Positions 34,926-43,867 of a DNA stretch of 64,000 bases are shown here, in pieces. The position numbers and the translations under genes were made by a program. The stretch covers positions 1,674,001 to 1,738,000 of the forward strand of contig NZ_CP017113.1 of assembly GCF_001720465.1 (NCBI RefSeq). Reading direction: 5' to 3'. Positions within the stretch are counted from its first letter, which is position 1. Each line of letters begins with the position of its first letter. Source of the stretch: Porphyrobacter sp. LM 6 (lineage in GTDB: Bacteria > Pseudomonadota > Alphaproteobacteria > Sphingomonadales > Sphingomonadaceae). The notes below the pieces were generated by a model that was given only the letters and a program-made list of their open reading frames with translations, was not told the DNA's origin and made no database searches.

Positions 34926-35104
34926 ATCATTATTTAACATAATGTATGTTGCCTATCCGGCGAGGCGGTCAGCGTGCCTGCGATCGTACAGATGCATGAC
35001 AAGCCCATTTCGTTCACGACGGAATTCGCCGACAATGCCGACAACAACAGATTGAACTGGTCTTGCCGCATAGCTCGGGCGGCTCGTCGCAAAGGTCCCA
35101 TCTT

Positions 35105-35123
35105 GGGGGTACCACTGGGGGTA
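35105..35123 (+). repeat. GGGGGTA x2, probable integrase arm-type sites (right)
   Basis: GGGGGTA at 35105-35111 and 35117-35123, 12 nt apart, 60 nt before the attR core. They match the left-end copies at 8208-8229. Confidence 0.5.
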
Positions 35124-35183
35124 GCTTCACGGGGCGGGCGACAAAAATGACTGTTCAGCAATATGTTATGACCTACCGAAAGA

Positions 35184-35201
35184 TCCCTCCTCCGCTACCA
35201 T
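35184..35201 (+). repeat. attR core: 18-bp direct repeat of the tRNA 3' end
   Basis: Exact copy of 8066-8083 (TCCCTCCTCCGCTACCAT). Just the 3' tip of the tRNA is present, with no cloverleaf upstream, so it is a duplicated attachment site rather than a second tRNA. Confidence 0.93.
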
Positions 35202-35273
35202 TCCTCATCTCCCTCGATTTGTCAGCGGCTGCGCCTTGCTGTAGGCCGCACTTGGGCTTTGGGGGGACTATCG

Positions 35274-36404
35274 ATGAAATCCGTGACAATTGCGTTTGCT
35301 GCTGCGGTGCTGGCGGTAGGGGTGCCTGCTGGAGGGCTGGCCGCGCACGATTCGCCCGATCATGCGCTTGAGGCGGCGCGGGTTGATGCGATGCGTGAGG
35401 CGACGCAGGTCTTCCTTGCCAGCCTTGATGATGCCGGGCGCGCCAAGGTGCAGGCCAGCCTGACGGACAACGCGCGGCGCACCGCATGGTCGAACCTGCC
35501 GGCAAACCTCGCGCCGCGTCAGGGGCTGACTGTCGCCGAGATGACCGCCGATCAGCGCAAGGCGCTCCATGCGATGCTCGCGGCGGCGTTCTCCAGTCAG
35601 GGCTATCTCAAAACCACCACGATCATGTGGCACGAAGATGTGCTCAACGCGCTGACCGCCGAGACCCTGAACAAAGCGCCCGACAGCGATCCGAACAAGC
35701 AGCGGATGCTCGCCTTCCTGCCCAACTTCGACAGCGAGAAGTTCTTCGTCACCGTTTTCGGCGATCCCACCGGCAAGGATTGGGGCTGGATGCTGACCGG
35801 CCACCACTATGCCGCCAACTTCACCGTCTCGGGCGGGAAGATCGCCTTCACGCCGCTGTTCCTCGGTGCCAATCCGCAGGTGGTGCCGGCCGGGCGCTAT
35901 GCCGGATGGCGCATTCTCCAGCACGAGGCCGACCGTGCGCTGGCGCTGGTAGGGGCGCTCACCCCCGAACAGCGCAAGGCGGCGGTGATCGCCGATGCGG
36001 TTGATACCGCGGTGTTCGCGGGCAAGGGACAGCAGCCTGTCGCCGGTGCGCGCACCCCGCGCGGAATTCAGGCCTCGCGCCTCGACGAGGTCCAGCGCCG
36101 CCTGCTGCTGGCGCTGATCGACGAGTATATCGGCGATGCGTCGGACGAGGCAGGCGCTCAGCAGCGCGCGGCCATCGCGGCAGACGGGCTGGACAAGCTC
36201 CATTTCGCCTGGTGGGGGCCGACTGGGGATCCCAAGGCACGCTTCATGTTCAGGGTCGAAGGGCCGTCGATCATCATCGACTATGTGCGCGAACCTTCGG
36301 GCGAGGGCGAATACAACCACGTCCATTCGATCGTGCGCGATCCGTCGAACGATTACGGCGCCGAATGGCTCGGCCAGCACTATGCCGAGGCACACCAGCC
36401 CTAG
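35274..36404 (+). CDS. DUF3500 family exported protein
   Basis: 376 aa from MKSVTIAFAAAVLAVGVPAGGLA (signal peptide). The rest is an alpha/beta domain with the DUF3500 landmarks: QGLTVAEMTADQRKALHAML, FVTVFGDPTGKDWGWMLTGHHYAANFTV, TPLFLGANPQVVPAGRYAGWRIL, and EYNHVHSIVRDPSNDYG. The biochemical function of the family is not known to me. It is the first core gene right of attR and has no counterpart in the island. The ATG at 35274 fits the signal peptide. Confidence 0.85.
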   Translation: MKSVTIAFAAAVLAVGVPAGGLAAHDSPDHALEAARVDAMREATQVFLASLDDAGRAKVQASLTDNARRTAWSNLPANLAPRQGLTVAEMTADQRKALHAMLAAAFSSQGYLKTTTIMWHEDVLNALTAETLNKAPDSDPNKQRMLAFLPNFDSEKFFVTVFGDPTGKDWGWMLTGHHYAANFTVSGGKIAFTPLFLGANPQVVPAGRYAGWRILQHEADRALALVGALTPEQRKAAVIADAVDTAVFAGKGQQPVAGARTPRGIQASRLDEVQRRLLLALIDEYIGDASDEAGAQQRAAIAADGLDKLHFAWWGPTGDPKARFMFRVEGPSIIIDYVREPSGEGEYNHVHSIVRDPSNDYGAEWLGQHYAEAHQP

Positions 36405-36506
36405 CAAAAAATTGCCGCATGGGCGCATTCGGGCGGGTGACACGAGGCGTATTGTGTGGTGTCAGGGCCACCGATACGCCTGATCCTGCCTGGAGAACCA
36501 CGCGCG

Positions 36507-37673
36507 ATGAATTTCGAGCTTCCTCACGAATACACCATGCTCAAGGACCTGGTCGCCAACTTCGTGCGCGACCACCTGATGCCCTACGAGGCCACGGTGA
36601 TGGCGCGCGAAAACGCGGGGCAGGGCACCTATCTCAACGCGGAAGAGACGCGCCTCGTTGATGCCGCCTCGCGCGAGATGGGGCTGTGGGGTCTTGATGC
36701 GCCCGAGGAAGTGGGCGGGATGAACCTGCCGATGGTGGCGATGGTCGGGGTGAGCGAGGAGCTCGGCAAGACGGTCGTGCCCTATTACCTGCCGCCCGAT
36801 TCGCCCAACCTGCGGATGCTGATGGTCGCCGCCGACGAGCGTCAGCGCGAAGCCTATCTTGAACCCTATGTCCGCGGCGAGACCGTGTCGGCGATCGGCA
36901 TTTCCGAACCCGGCGCGGGTGCGGACCCGCAGGGGATGCGGACGAGCGCGGTGCAGGACGGCGATGACTGGGTGATCAACGGCCGCAAGATCTGGATCAC
37001 CAAGGGCGCCGAGGCCGATTTCACCATCCTCATGGCGGTGACCGACAAGAACCCCAATGGCCGCAACGGCATGTCCGCCTTCCTCGTCGACCGCGATACG
37101 CCCGGCTTCAACGTGCTGCGCAAGATCCCGATGATCGACGGCACGTCGACCTATGAAATCGCGCTTGACGATTGCCGGGTGCCGGGCTGGAAGCTGCTCG
37201 GCAAGCGCGGGCAGGGCTTTGCGCCGATGCAGGTGCGGCTCGGCACGCGGCGGATCGAGATGGCCTCGTGGTCGATCGGCATGGCGCAGCGTGCGCTGGA
37301 CATGATGATCGAATATGCGCCCCAGCGCACCACCTTCGGCAAGGCGCTCTCGGCGCGGCAGACAGTGCAGAACTGGATTTCGGACGCCGCGATCAAGATC
37401 CACGCGATGCGGCTGATGACCTATGACTGCGCGTGGAAGATCGACGAAGGCCGCGATACCCGCGCCGAGATTTCGATGATCAAGAGCTTCTGCACCGAGG
37501 AAGCCTACAAGATCGTCGACCATGCAATGCAGCTGTTCGGCGGCATGGGCATGACCCGCGAGCTGCCGCTATACCTGATGAGCAACAAGCTGCGCACGAT
37601 GCGGATTTACGACGGCCCGAGCGAGATCCACAACTGGGTGGTCGCCCGCAGCCTGCTCGGCACCAGCGAGTAA
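36507..37673 (+). CDS. Acyl-CoA dehydrogenase
   Basis: 388-aa FAD-dependent acyl-CoA dehydrogenase, start MNFELPHEYTML. The family order is present: helical N-domain, the beta-domain with AIGISEPGAGADPQGM and GDDWVINGRKIWITKGAEAD, then the C-domain with QRTTFGKALSARQTVQNWI and HAMQLFGGMGMTRELPLYLM ending in GPSEIHNWVVAR. The base Glu/Asp position cannot be fixed by eye. It lies 12 nt before the larger Mcd-like dehydrogenase, so the two probably act in one acyl-CoA pathway. Substrate chain length is not evident. Confidence 0.9.
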   Translation: MNFELPHEYTMLKDLVANFVRDHLMPYEATVMARENAGQGTYLNAEETRLVDAASREMGLWGLDAPEEVGGMNLPMVAMVGVSEELGKTVVPYYLPPDSPNLRMLMVAADERQREAYLEPYVRGETVSAIGISEPGAGADPQGMRTSAVQDGDDWVINGRKIWITKGAEADFTILMAVTDKNPNGRNGMSAFLVDRDTPGFNVLRKIPMIDGTSTYEIALDDCRVPGWKLLGKRGQGFAPMQVRLGTRRIEMASWSIGMAQRALDMMIEYAPQRTTFGKALSARQTVQNWISDAAIKIHAMRLMTYDCAWKIDEGRDTRAEISMIKSFCTEEAYKIVDHAMQLFGGMGMTRELPLYLMSNKLRTMRIYDGPSEIHNWVVARSLLGTSE

Positions 37674-37685
37674 GCAGCCGCCGGC

Positions 37686-39344
37686 ATGAACTCGTGGATC
37701 ACTCTGGCGCGCGATGCTCTTGGAGCTGCACGGGCCTATGCCGAAACGGCGCGCGGGAAGGTTGCTGCCGAGGTGGCCCCCGCCGGGACGCCCGATCCCG
37801 CGCTGATGGAGCAAGCCCAGCACGCGGTGCATGGCTTCGGCTGGATCGCCGCGACAATCGCCGCGCTGGAGGCGACGCTCGATTGGGCGGTGCGGGCAGA
37901 GGCGGCGGGACGGTTCGGCGCGGCCGAGGAACTGACGCTCAGGATTGGGTTCGGCGAATACCTCGCCCAAATCGCTTCCGGCCTGCCGATGAGCGCGAAC
38001 GAAATCGTGCGCCCATCGGCCTTTGGCTGCGAGGAAGCGGCGCGGGCGTTTGCCGCCGACCCTGCGGTCGCGCGGTTGCTCGCCGAGGGCAACAATGCGG
38101 CCACCCGCGCGCAGTTTGCGGCGCTGCTGGCGGACTGCCAGCGCCCCTGTGAAGCGCTGGGGGACGATACGCTCGATCTCATTCGCGCGCAGTTCCGCAG
38201 CTTCACCGCTGACCGGATCGCACCCCAGGCGCACCAGTGGCACCTTGCCGATGATCTGATCCCCGATGCGGTGATCGCCGAGATGGCGCAGCTCGGCGTG
38301 TTCGGTATCTGCATCCCCGAGGAGCACGGCGGGCTCGGACTCGGCAAGCTGGCAATGGCGGTGGTCTCGGAAGAATTGTCGCGCGGGTGGATTTGCGCTG
38401 GCAGCCTCGGCACGCGCTCCGAAATCGCGGGCGAGCTGATCGCGGCCAACGGCACCCCTGAGCAGAAGGCGCATTGGCTACCGCGCATTGCGGATGGATC
38501 GTGCCTGCCGACAGCGGTGTTCACCGAACCCGACACCGGCAGCGATCTTGCTTCGGTGCGCACGCGGGCCGCACGGCAAGCCGACGGCAGCTGGCGGGTG
38601 ACCGGCGCGAAGACCTGGATCACCCACGCCGCGCGCGCCGATCTGATGACCATGCTGGTGCGAACCGATACCGCGAAGCCGGGCTATGCGGGCCTATCCA
38701 TGCTGCTCGCCGCCAAGACACGCGGCAGCGAGGCCGCGCCGTTCCCCGATGCCGGGATCGAGGGCAGCGAGATCGAAGTGCTCGGCTATCGCGGCATGAA
38801 GGAATATGCGCTCGGGCTCGATGGCTTTGCGGTCGCCGCCGATGGGTTGCTCGGCGGAGCGGAAGGGCAGGGCTTCAAGCAGCTGATGCAGACCTTCGAA
38901 GGCGCCCGCATCCAGACCGCCGCGCGCGCGGTTGGCGTGGCATGGAACGCCTTTGACCTGGCGCTCGCTTACGCAGAAGGACGCAGGCAGTTCGGCAAGG
39001 CGCTGACCGCCTTTCCGCGCGTGGCTGACAAGCTGGCGCTGATGGCGGTGGAGACCGTGATGGCGCGCGAGCTTACCTATTACGCCGCCCGCGCCAAGGA
39101 TCGCGGCGCGCGCTGCGATATTGAGGCGGGGATGGCCAAGCTGCTCGCCGCCCGCGTCGCGTGGAGCGCGGCGGACAATGCGGTGCAGATCCACGGCGGC
39201 AACGGCTATGCGCTCGAATACCCGATCAGTCGGGTGCTGTGCGATGCGCGCATTCTCAACATCTTCGAGGGCGCAGCCGAGATCCAGGCGCAGGTGATCG
39301 GGCGCGGATTGCTCGGCGGGCAGCGCGCAGGGGCTGCGGGCTAG
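37686..39344 (+). CDS. Acyl-CoA dehydrogenase, methylsuccinyl-CoA dehydrogenase-like (Mcd type)
   Basis: 552 aa, about 160 longer than ordinary acyl-CoA dehydrogenases because of a helical N-terminal extension (residues 1-160, [20 protein letters not shown]). The dehydrogenase body then shows [78 protein letters not shown] and the closing [17 protein letters not shown]. Size and these blocks match (2S)-methylsuccinyl-CoA dehydrogenase of the ethylmalonyl-CoA pathway. No other pathway gene is in the window, so substrate is inferred. It ends convergent with the response-regulator gene, overlapping by 4 nt. Confidence 0.75.
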   Translation: MNSWITLARDALGAARAYAETARGKVAAEVAPAGTPDPALMEQAQHAVHGFGWIAATIAALEATLDWAVRAEAAGRFGAAEELTLRIGFGEYLAQIASGLPMSANEIVRPSAFGCEEAARAFAADPAVARLLAEGNNAATRAQFAALLADCQRPCEALGDDTLDLIRAQFRSFTADRIAPQAHQWHLADDLIPDAVIAEMAQLGVFGICIPEEHGGLGLGKLAMAVVSEELSRGWICAGSLGTRSEIAGELIAANGTPEQKAHWLPRIADGSCLPTAVFTEPDTGSDLASVRTRAARQADGSWRVTGAKTWITHAARADLMTMLVRTDTAKPGYAGLSMLLAAKTRGSEAAPFPDAGIEGSEIEVLGYRGMKEYALGLDGFAVAADGLLGGAEGQGFKQLMQTFEGARIQTAARAVGVAWNAFDLALAYAEGRRQFGKALTAFPRVADKLALMAVETVMARELTYYAARAKDRGARCDIEAGMAKLLAARVAWSAADNAVQIHGGNGYALEYPISRVLCDARILNIFEGAAEIQAQVIGRGLLGGQRAGAAG

Positions 39345-39802
39345 ATCATCCGCCGCGCGGGCAGGGCGAGAGCAGGGGCGGCAGGCTGACGCACCGCCAG
39401 CGCGGTCGCCAGATCGACATGGCGCGGTCGCGCGGCGCGCTGTTCAAGGATCCGCCGGACACGCGCGGTCAGCATGAACGGATCGAACGGCTTGCTGAGA
39501 AAATCGTTGGCTCCGGCATAGATCGCCTGCGCCTCGTCTTCGGTGCCGCGCATGCCGGTGAACATGATGACCGGCAGATCATAGAGCAGCGGCGAACAGC
39601 GCAGGCGGCGCAGCAGGCTGAGGCCAGATTCGCCCGGCATCGCATGATCGAGCAGCAGCACATCGGGCCGCTTGGCCTGAACGCAGCGCCACGCGGCCTC
39701 GGCACTGGTAACCCAGCCGCAGGCGTGCCCGGCATCGATCAGCACTTCGCTGGCGAGTTCGGCGATCAGTTCGTCGTCATCTGCGATCAGGATATGGGCC
39801 AT
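39341..39802 (-). CDS. Response regulator (receiver domain only)
   Basis: 153 aa. A single CheY-like receiver: [18 protein letters not shown] (acid pocket DD), the phosphoacceptor aspartate in [16 protein letters not shown], the threonine in [10 protein letters not shown] and the lysine in [12 protein letters not shown]. After it there is a Pro/Ala-rich tail and no output domain. It probably passes phosphate or binds a partner; the cognate kinase is not in the window. Transcribed leftward, it overlaps the 3' end of the Mcd-like gene by 4 nt. Confidence 0.9.
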   Translation of the reverse strand: MAHILIADDDELIAELASEVLIDAGHACGWVTSAEAAWRCVQAKRPDVLLLDHAMPGESGLSLLRRLRCSPLLYDLPVIMFTGMRGTEDEAQAIYAGANDFLSKPFDPFMLTARVRRILEQRAARPRHVDLATALAVRQPAAPALALPARRMI

Positions 39803-39955
39803 AGGGTGAGGTCTTGCGCGAAGGGTTGTCTTGGTTCCTGCGGTATTAACTAACTTGGGTTCCGGTGCGCCTGCCGCGCCCCCCCGTAGAGTTCCCTAGG
39901 CCCCCGTCTGACCCCTGCTTGCCCCTGTCCCGGCACCCTGCCAGTGTCCGCCGCG

Positions 39956-40768
39956 ATGATTCGCGACACCCATGACCCGCTTGCCGACACCCCGCGTGTC
40001 GGATCGTTCTATCTTACCCAAGGCATTCATAATCTGCGTGATTATGGTGGCTATGCGGCGGACGGGGGGCGGGTTCGGACCGGGCTGCTGTTCCGCTCGG
40101 GACAGCACATGGAAGCGAGCGAAACCGATCTCGCGCTGATCGATGCGCTCGACATCCGCACCGTGATCGACCTGCGCGGGGTGAGCGAGCGCGAGGGTTT
40201 TCCATGCAGGCGCCATCCGAACTTTGCCGCGCAAGTGATTGCCCATGATGGCGAAACCAGCAACTCTCCGCCCCACGAAGGCGGCGGCGGGCAGGTGGAG
40301 ATGACACCGCAGAAGGCGCGCGAACGGATGCTGGCGGTCTATACGCGGATGCCGGTCAACCCTGCGATGATCGCGATGTTCAGCCGCTATTTCGACGCGC
40401 TGGATGCCAATGACGGTGGCTCATTGGTGCATTGCTTCGCCGGCAAGGACCGAACGGGGATCGCGGTGGCGCTGCTGCTCCATGTGCTGGGTGTGCATCA
40501 CGATGATATCGTTGGAGAATTCCTGATGACCAATGATGCGCCCACGCGCCATATCCTCGAACGCCAGTCGCTGCCCCGCATGGAAGCGCATTACGGGACG
40601 ATCGAGCCTGAAGCGCTCCACAACCTGATGGGCGTGCTGCCCGAATATATCGATACCTACTTCGCCGAGGTGGCGCGCGATCACGGTTCGGTCGATGCCT
40701 ATCTGGCGGCAAGATTAGGTGTGGACGAGGCAAGGAAAGCTCGCCTTCGGGCGCGGCTGGTGGCGTGA
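39956..40768 (+). CDS. Tyrosine/serine protein phosphatase
   Basis: About 270 aa with the protein-tyrosine-phosphatase signature HCFAGKDRTG near residue 163 (catalytic Cys, Arg). Upstream are NLRDYGGYAADGGRVRTGLLFRSGQ and DIRTVIDLRGVSER, which are the conserved first helix and the DLR loop of the Y_phosphatase3 family. The ATG at 39956 or the GTG at 39944 could begin it; neither has a strong SD. Soluble, cytoplasmic. Natural substrate unknown. Confidence 0.88.
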   Translation: MIRDTHDPLADTPRVGSFYLTQGIHNLRDYGGYAADGGRVRTGLLFRSGQHMEASETDLALIDALDIRTVIDLRGVSEREGFPCRRHPNFAAQVIAHDGETSNSPPHEGGGGQVEMTPQKARERMLAVYTRMPVNPAMIAMFSRYFDALDANDGGSLVHCFAGKDRTGIAVALLLHVLGVHHDDIVGEFLMTNDAPTRHILERQSLPRMEAHYGTIEPEALHNLMGVLPEYIDTYFAEVARDHGSVDAYLAARLGVDEARKARLRARLVA

Positions 40769-40824
40769 CAATCGCCGCGCGCGCTCCCATATCGCTGGGC
40801 TGAGATTCACAAGAGGCACCCATC

Positions 40825-41796
40825 ATGGCGACCCATCACACCAAGATGCTCATCATCGGCTCCGGCCCGGCGGGCTATTCCGCGGCGATCTATGCCGCGC
40901 GCGCGATGCTGGAACCGATCGTGGTGCAGGGCCTCCAGCCCGGCGGCCAGCTGACCATCACCACCGATGTCGAGAACTATCCCGGCTTCCGCGACGTGGT
41001 GCAGGGCCCGTGGCTGATGGAAGAGATGAAGGCGCAGGCCGAGCACGTCGGCACGCGCATGATGTGGGACACGATCGTCTCGGTCGATCTGGAAAACGGC
41101 CCGCCGTTCCGCGCGATCGGCGACAGCGGCGATGAATATATCGGCGAAACGCTGGTTATCGCCACCGGTGCACAGGCGAAGTGGCTCGGCGCTCCGGGCG
41201 AGATGGAACTGGGCGGCAAGGGCGTGTCCGCCTGCGCAACCTGCGACGGGTTCTTCTATCGCGGCAAGAAGGTCGCGGTGATCGGCGGCGGCAATACCGC
41301 GGTCGAGGAAGCGCTCTACCTCACCAACCATTCCGACGACGTGACCCTGATCCACCGCCGCGATTCCTTGCGCGCCGAGAAGATCCTGCAGGAACGCCTG
41401 TTCGCGAACCCCAAGATTACGGTGCTGTGGAACAAGGCGGTCGAAAGCTTCGAGGCAGGGGCAACGGGCATGCTCGATCACCTCGCGCTCAAGGACACGG
41501 TGACGGGCGAGGCTTCGACCATCGCGGTTGACGGGGCCTTCGTCGCCATCGGACACGCGCCCGCGACCGAGCTGTTCAAGGGCAAGTTGCCGCTCGATGA
41601 AAGCGGCTACCTGTTGACCGAACCTGGTACGCCCAAGACCGCGATCCCGGGCGTGTTTGCCGCAGGGGACGTGACCGATCACGTCTATCGTCAGGCGGTG
41701 ACGGCGGCAGGCATGGGCTGCATGGCCGCGCTCGACGGCGAGCGTTTCATCGCCGCGCGCGCGCACGCAGCCAAGGAAGTCGAGGCGGCGGAGTAA
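40825..41796 (+). CDS. trxB: Thioredoxin-disulfide reductase
   Basis: 323-aa NADPH:thioredoxin reductase. FAD motif IIGSGPAGYSAAIYAARA, the redox CATC (Cys137, Cys140) in SACATCDGFFY, NADPH motif VIGGGNTAVEEALYL and the closing GVFAAGDVTDHVYRQAVTAAGMGCMAALD. Cytoplasmic. The start MATHHTKML is at 40825 after AAGAGGC. It sits between a phosphatase and two MAPEG genes on the other strand. Confidence 0.97.
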   Translation: MATHHTKMLIIGSGPAGYSAAIYAARAMLEPIVVQGLQPGGQLTITTDVENYPGFRDVVQGPWLMEEMKAQAEHVGTRMMWDTIVSVDLENGPPFRAIGDSGDEYIGETLVIATGAQAKWLGAPGEMELGGKGVSACATCDGFFYRGKKVAVIGGGNTAVEEALYLTNHSDDVTLIHRRDSLRAEKILQERLFANPKITVLWNKAVESFEAGATGMLDHLALKDTVTGEASTIAVDGAFVAIGHAPATELFKGKLPLDESGYLLTEPGTPKTAIPGVFAAGDVTDHVYRQAVTAAGMGCMAALDGERFIAARAHAAKEVEAAE

Positions 41797-41817
41797 TCAA
41801 CCCCGCCGCCATCCGTC

Positions 41818-42249
41818 TTAGTGGAATACCGCGATCGCGGCGTGCAGGATCAGCGCCATCAGCGCCAGCGATGACAGCGCGAACAGGGCAAAGCGGATCA
41901 CCACGCGGTTGATCGTCGCCTGCACGATCGAGTGGGCAACACGCAGGCCCACATAGGCCCAGGCGATGGTCGTATTCAGCCCGTCGCCCTCACTGATGAT
42001 CGCCAGCACGATCGCCACCGCATAGAACAGCGTCGGCGCTTCGTGGAGGTGGTTGTAGTTGTCGGCCTTCCAGCTGACCGTGTCGGGCAGCAGCCCCCGT
42101 AGGCTCGAGCCTTCGCCGCCGACGAGGTTCTTGGCATCGATCCCGGCCTTGTTCATCGCAGGAATGCGGGTGGCATACATCCACACCCACATCACCATCG
42201 TCCACGCCAGCAGCGCGACGACCGGTTGCAAGATATCCATCCCGATCAT
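41818..42249 (-). CDS. MAPEG-family membrane protein, copy 2
   Basis: 143 aa with four hydrophobic segments (LLAWTMVMWVWMYA, APTLFYAVAIVLAII, NTTIAWAYVGLRVAHSIV, FALFALSSLALMALILHA). The MAPEG signature (NYNHLHEAPTLFYAV and WAYVGLRVAHSI) is clear. MAPEG proteins are often glutathione-dependent or eicosanoid enzymes in eukaryotes; the bacterial role is generally unknown. It is 12 nt from its paralogue, both leftward. Confidence 0.85.
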   Translation of the reverse strand: MIGMDILQPVVALLAWTMVMWVWMYATRIPAMNKAGIDAKNLVGGEGSSLRGLLPDTVSWKADNYNHLHEAPTLFYAVAIVLAIISEGDGLNTTIAWAYVGLRVAHSIVQATINRVVIRFALFALSSLALMALILHAAIAVFH

Positions 42250-42261
42250 GTCTTTTTCTCC

Positions 42262-42717
42262 TTAAGCCGGAAGCGCCGAGGGATCGGCGAATGCCGTGGC
42301 CATCACCGCGCGGATGGCGAGCGCAATCAGCACGCCCGTGCTCGCGATAAACAGCGAGAAGCGCACCGGGATGGTGTTGACGAGGTTCTGCCACAGTGAG
42401 TGCACGATCCTCAGCGCGACATAGACCCACGCCAGTGTCACATCGAGCGCCGCCGGGCCCATCAGCGCCAGGATCAGCACCGTGGCGTAGAACAGGGTGG
42501 GCTGTTCGTGCAGGTGGGTGTGGTTGTGCGCGGGCCAGTTGGCCTTGTCGGGGATCACGCCTTCCAGATCATTGCCGCGCACGCCCGTCTTGCTGGGCAG
42601 CACCGATTTATCTTGCAGCTTCGCCACTGCGCCGAAGCGTGACGGAATGATCCACAACAACACGATAAGCGTCCACACCACCAGCACGGCGGCGGGCGCG
42701 AGAATTTGCGCTTGCAT
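42262..42717 (-). CDS. MAPEG-family membrane protein, copy 1
   Basis: 151 aa, similar in layout to the next gene: HNHTHLHEQPTLFYATVLIL and AWVYVALRIVHSLWQNL correspond to the paralogue's MAPEG motif. Four hydrophobic helices. The tandem arrangement suggests duplication within this lineage. Function unknown; a membrane-bound glutathione-linked activity is possible only by family analogy. Confidence 0.85.
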   Translation of the reverse strand: MQAQILAPAAVLVVWTLIVLLWIIPSRFGAVAKLQDKSVLPSKTGVRGNDLEGVIPDKANWPAHNHTHLHEQPTLFYATVLILALMGPAALDVTLAWVYVALRIVHSLWQNLVNTIPVRFSLFIASTGVLIALAIRAVMATAFADPSALPA

Positions 42718-42785
42718 CGATTGATCCCCTCTCGAACGCCTGTCGGCACTACCTGCGAGAGCGAGGAATGATTGTCAAATGCAAC

Positions 42786-43745
42786 CTAATGGCTGGCGAT
42801 TGTCGCGGCATAGGCGGCGGGGTCGGCATTGCCGCCGGTGAGCATGATCACCGTGCCCTCATCGACCGGAACCTTGCCTGCCAGCGCCGCCGCCAGCGCC
42901 GCCGCGCCGCCGGGTTCGACCACGAGGCGCAGTGTGTTGAAGGCGAAGCGCTGCGCGGTGCGAACCTCGTCGTCGGTCACGGTCACGCCGGGTTCGGCGC
43001 GGCCCTGCAAGAGGCCGAGGTTGAGCTGTTTGGTGACATTGGGCTGGAGCGCATCGCAAATGGTCTTGGGCGCGTCCGGCGCGGCATGGACAAGTTCGCC
43101 CGCCGCCAGTGCCTGTCCGACCATGTCCCAGCCCACCGGCTCGACGGGGTGGATATTCGCCGTCGGTGCGCCCAGCGCGAGGCCCGCCGCCAGTCCGCCG
43201 CCGCCGCAGCAGGCGACAATGCGTGAGGGCGCGCGGCCGAGCTGCGCGGCGATCTCGATGGCCGCCGAGCCCTGCCCCTCAATCACCCACGGATCGCCAA
43301 AGGCATGGACCAGCGTCCCGCCGCGTTCCGCAATCAGATTGGCGGCGACCGCATCGCGATCCTCGCCCGGGCGCTGGTAGAGCACGACTTCGGCCCCCAG
43401 TGCCTTGGTGTTGGCAAGTTTCACTTCCGGCGCATCATGCGGCATGACGATGGTTGCGCGGATGCCGAGGCGCTGCCCGGCCCAGGCCACGCCCTGCGCG
43501 TGATTGCCCGAAGACACCGCGACCACGCCGCCCGCGCGTTCTTCCGGCGTCATGCTGACCAACCGCCACCACGCACCCCGGATCTTGAACGCGCCGATGG
43601 GTTGCAGCACCTCGGCCTTCACCCAGGCCTGCACCCCGTTGATGTTGACCGGCAGCAGCGGGGTAGGGGGCAGGATTGCGGCCACGGCTTCCGCCGCAGC
43701 GCGCACACCATCTGTGGTCGGCATTCTCACATTGTCTTGGATCAT
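42786..43745 (-). CDS. PLP-dependent threonine/serine dehydratase-like enzyme
   Basis: About 319 aa from MIQDNVRMPTTDG (ATG 43745, preceded by AGGCGGGA). The fold-type II PLP motif is in EVLQPIGAFKIRGAWWRL (Lys in FKIRG forms the Schiff base), the phosphate-binding loop is in CCGGGGLAAGLALG, and SSGNHAQGVAWAGQRLG is the conserved substrate loop. This is the threonine ammonia-lyase/serine racemase family. It lacks the C-terminal ACT regulatory domain of biosynthetic IlvA, so it is a catabolic-type or racemase-type member. It is divergent from the polyamine cluster. Confidence 0.85.
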   Translation of the reverse strand: MIQDNVRMPTTDGVRAAAEAVAAILPPTPLLPVNINGVQAWVKAEVLQPIGAFKIRGAWWRLVSMTPEERAGGVVAVSSGNHAQGVAWAGQRLGIRATIVMPHDAPEVKLANTKALGAEVVLYQRPGEDRDAVAANLIAERGGTLVHAFGDPWVIEGQGSAAIEIAAQLGRAPSRIVACCGGGGLAAGLALGAPTANIHPVEPVGWDMVGQALAAGELVHAAPDAPKTICDALQPNVTKQLNLGLLQGRAEPGVTVTDDEVRTAQRFAFNTLRLVVEPGGAAALAAALAGKVPVDEGTVIMLTGGNADPAAYAATIASH

Positions 43746-43867
43746 TTGTCCCGCCTCATGCATTCGACTAATCCGGTGCCGCATTGGTTGATCCGAAAAC
43801 CGGTTCCCACTTTTCGGAGCAATGCTTTAAGGCGCACGCAAGATTCGCATAACGAAAGGTTCCTAAC

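Larger units (their letters stand above)
34926..35273. other. Right end of the island (348 bp), no gene seen
   Basis: Contains the GGGGGTA arm-like sites and the attR core, and no convincing gene. A rightward frame from 34974 of about 55 codons (VPAIVQMHDKPISF) lacks any family likeness. Confidence 0.5.

Noticed and set aside
34926..35180. Short frames near attR, possibly a second integrase remnant
   Set aside because: No integrase motif; frames are under 75 codons and composition is not coding-like.
35184..35201. Second tRNA gene at the right end
   Set aside because: Only the terminal 17-nt acceptor/T-arm strand plus one base is present; no D or anticodon arm upstream, so it is the attR repeat.
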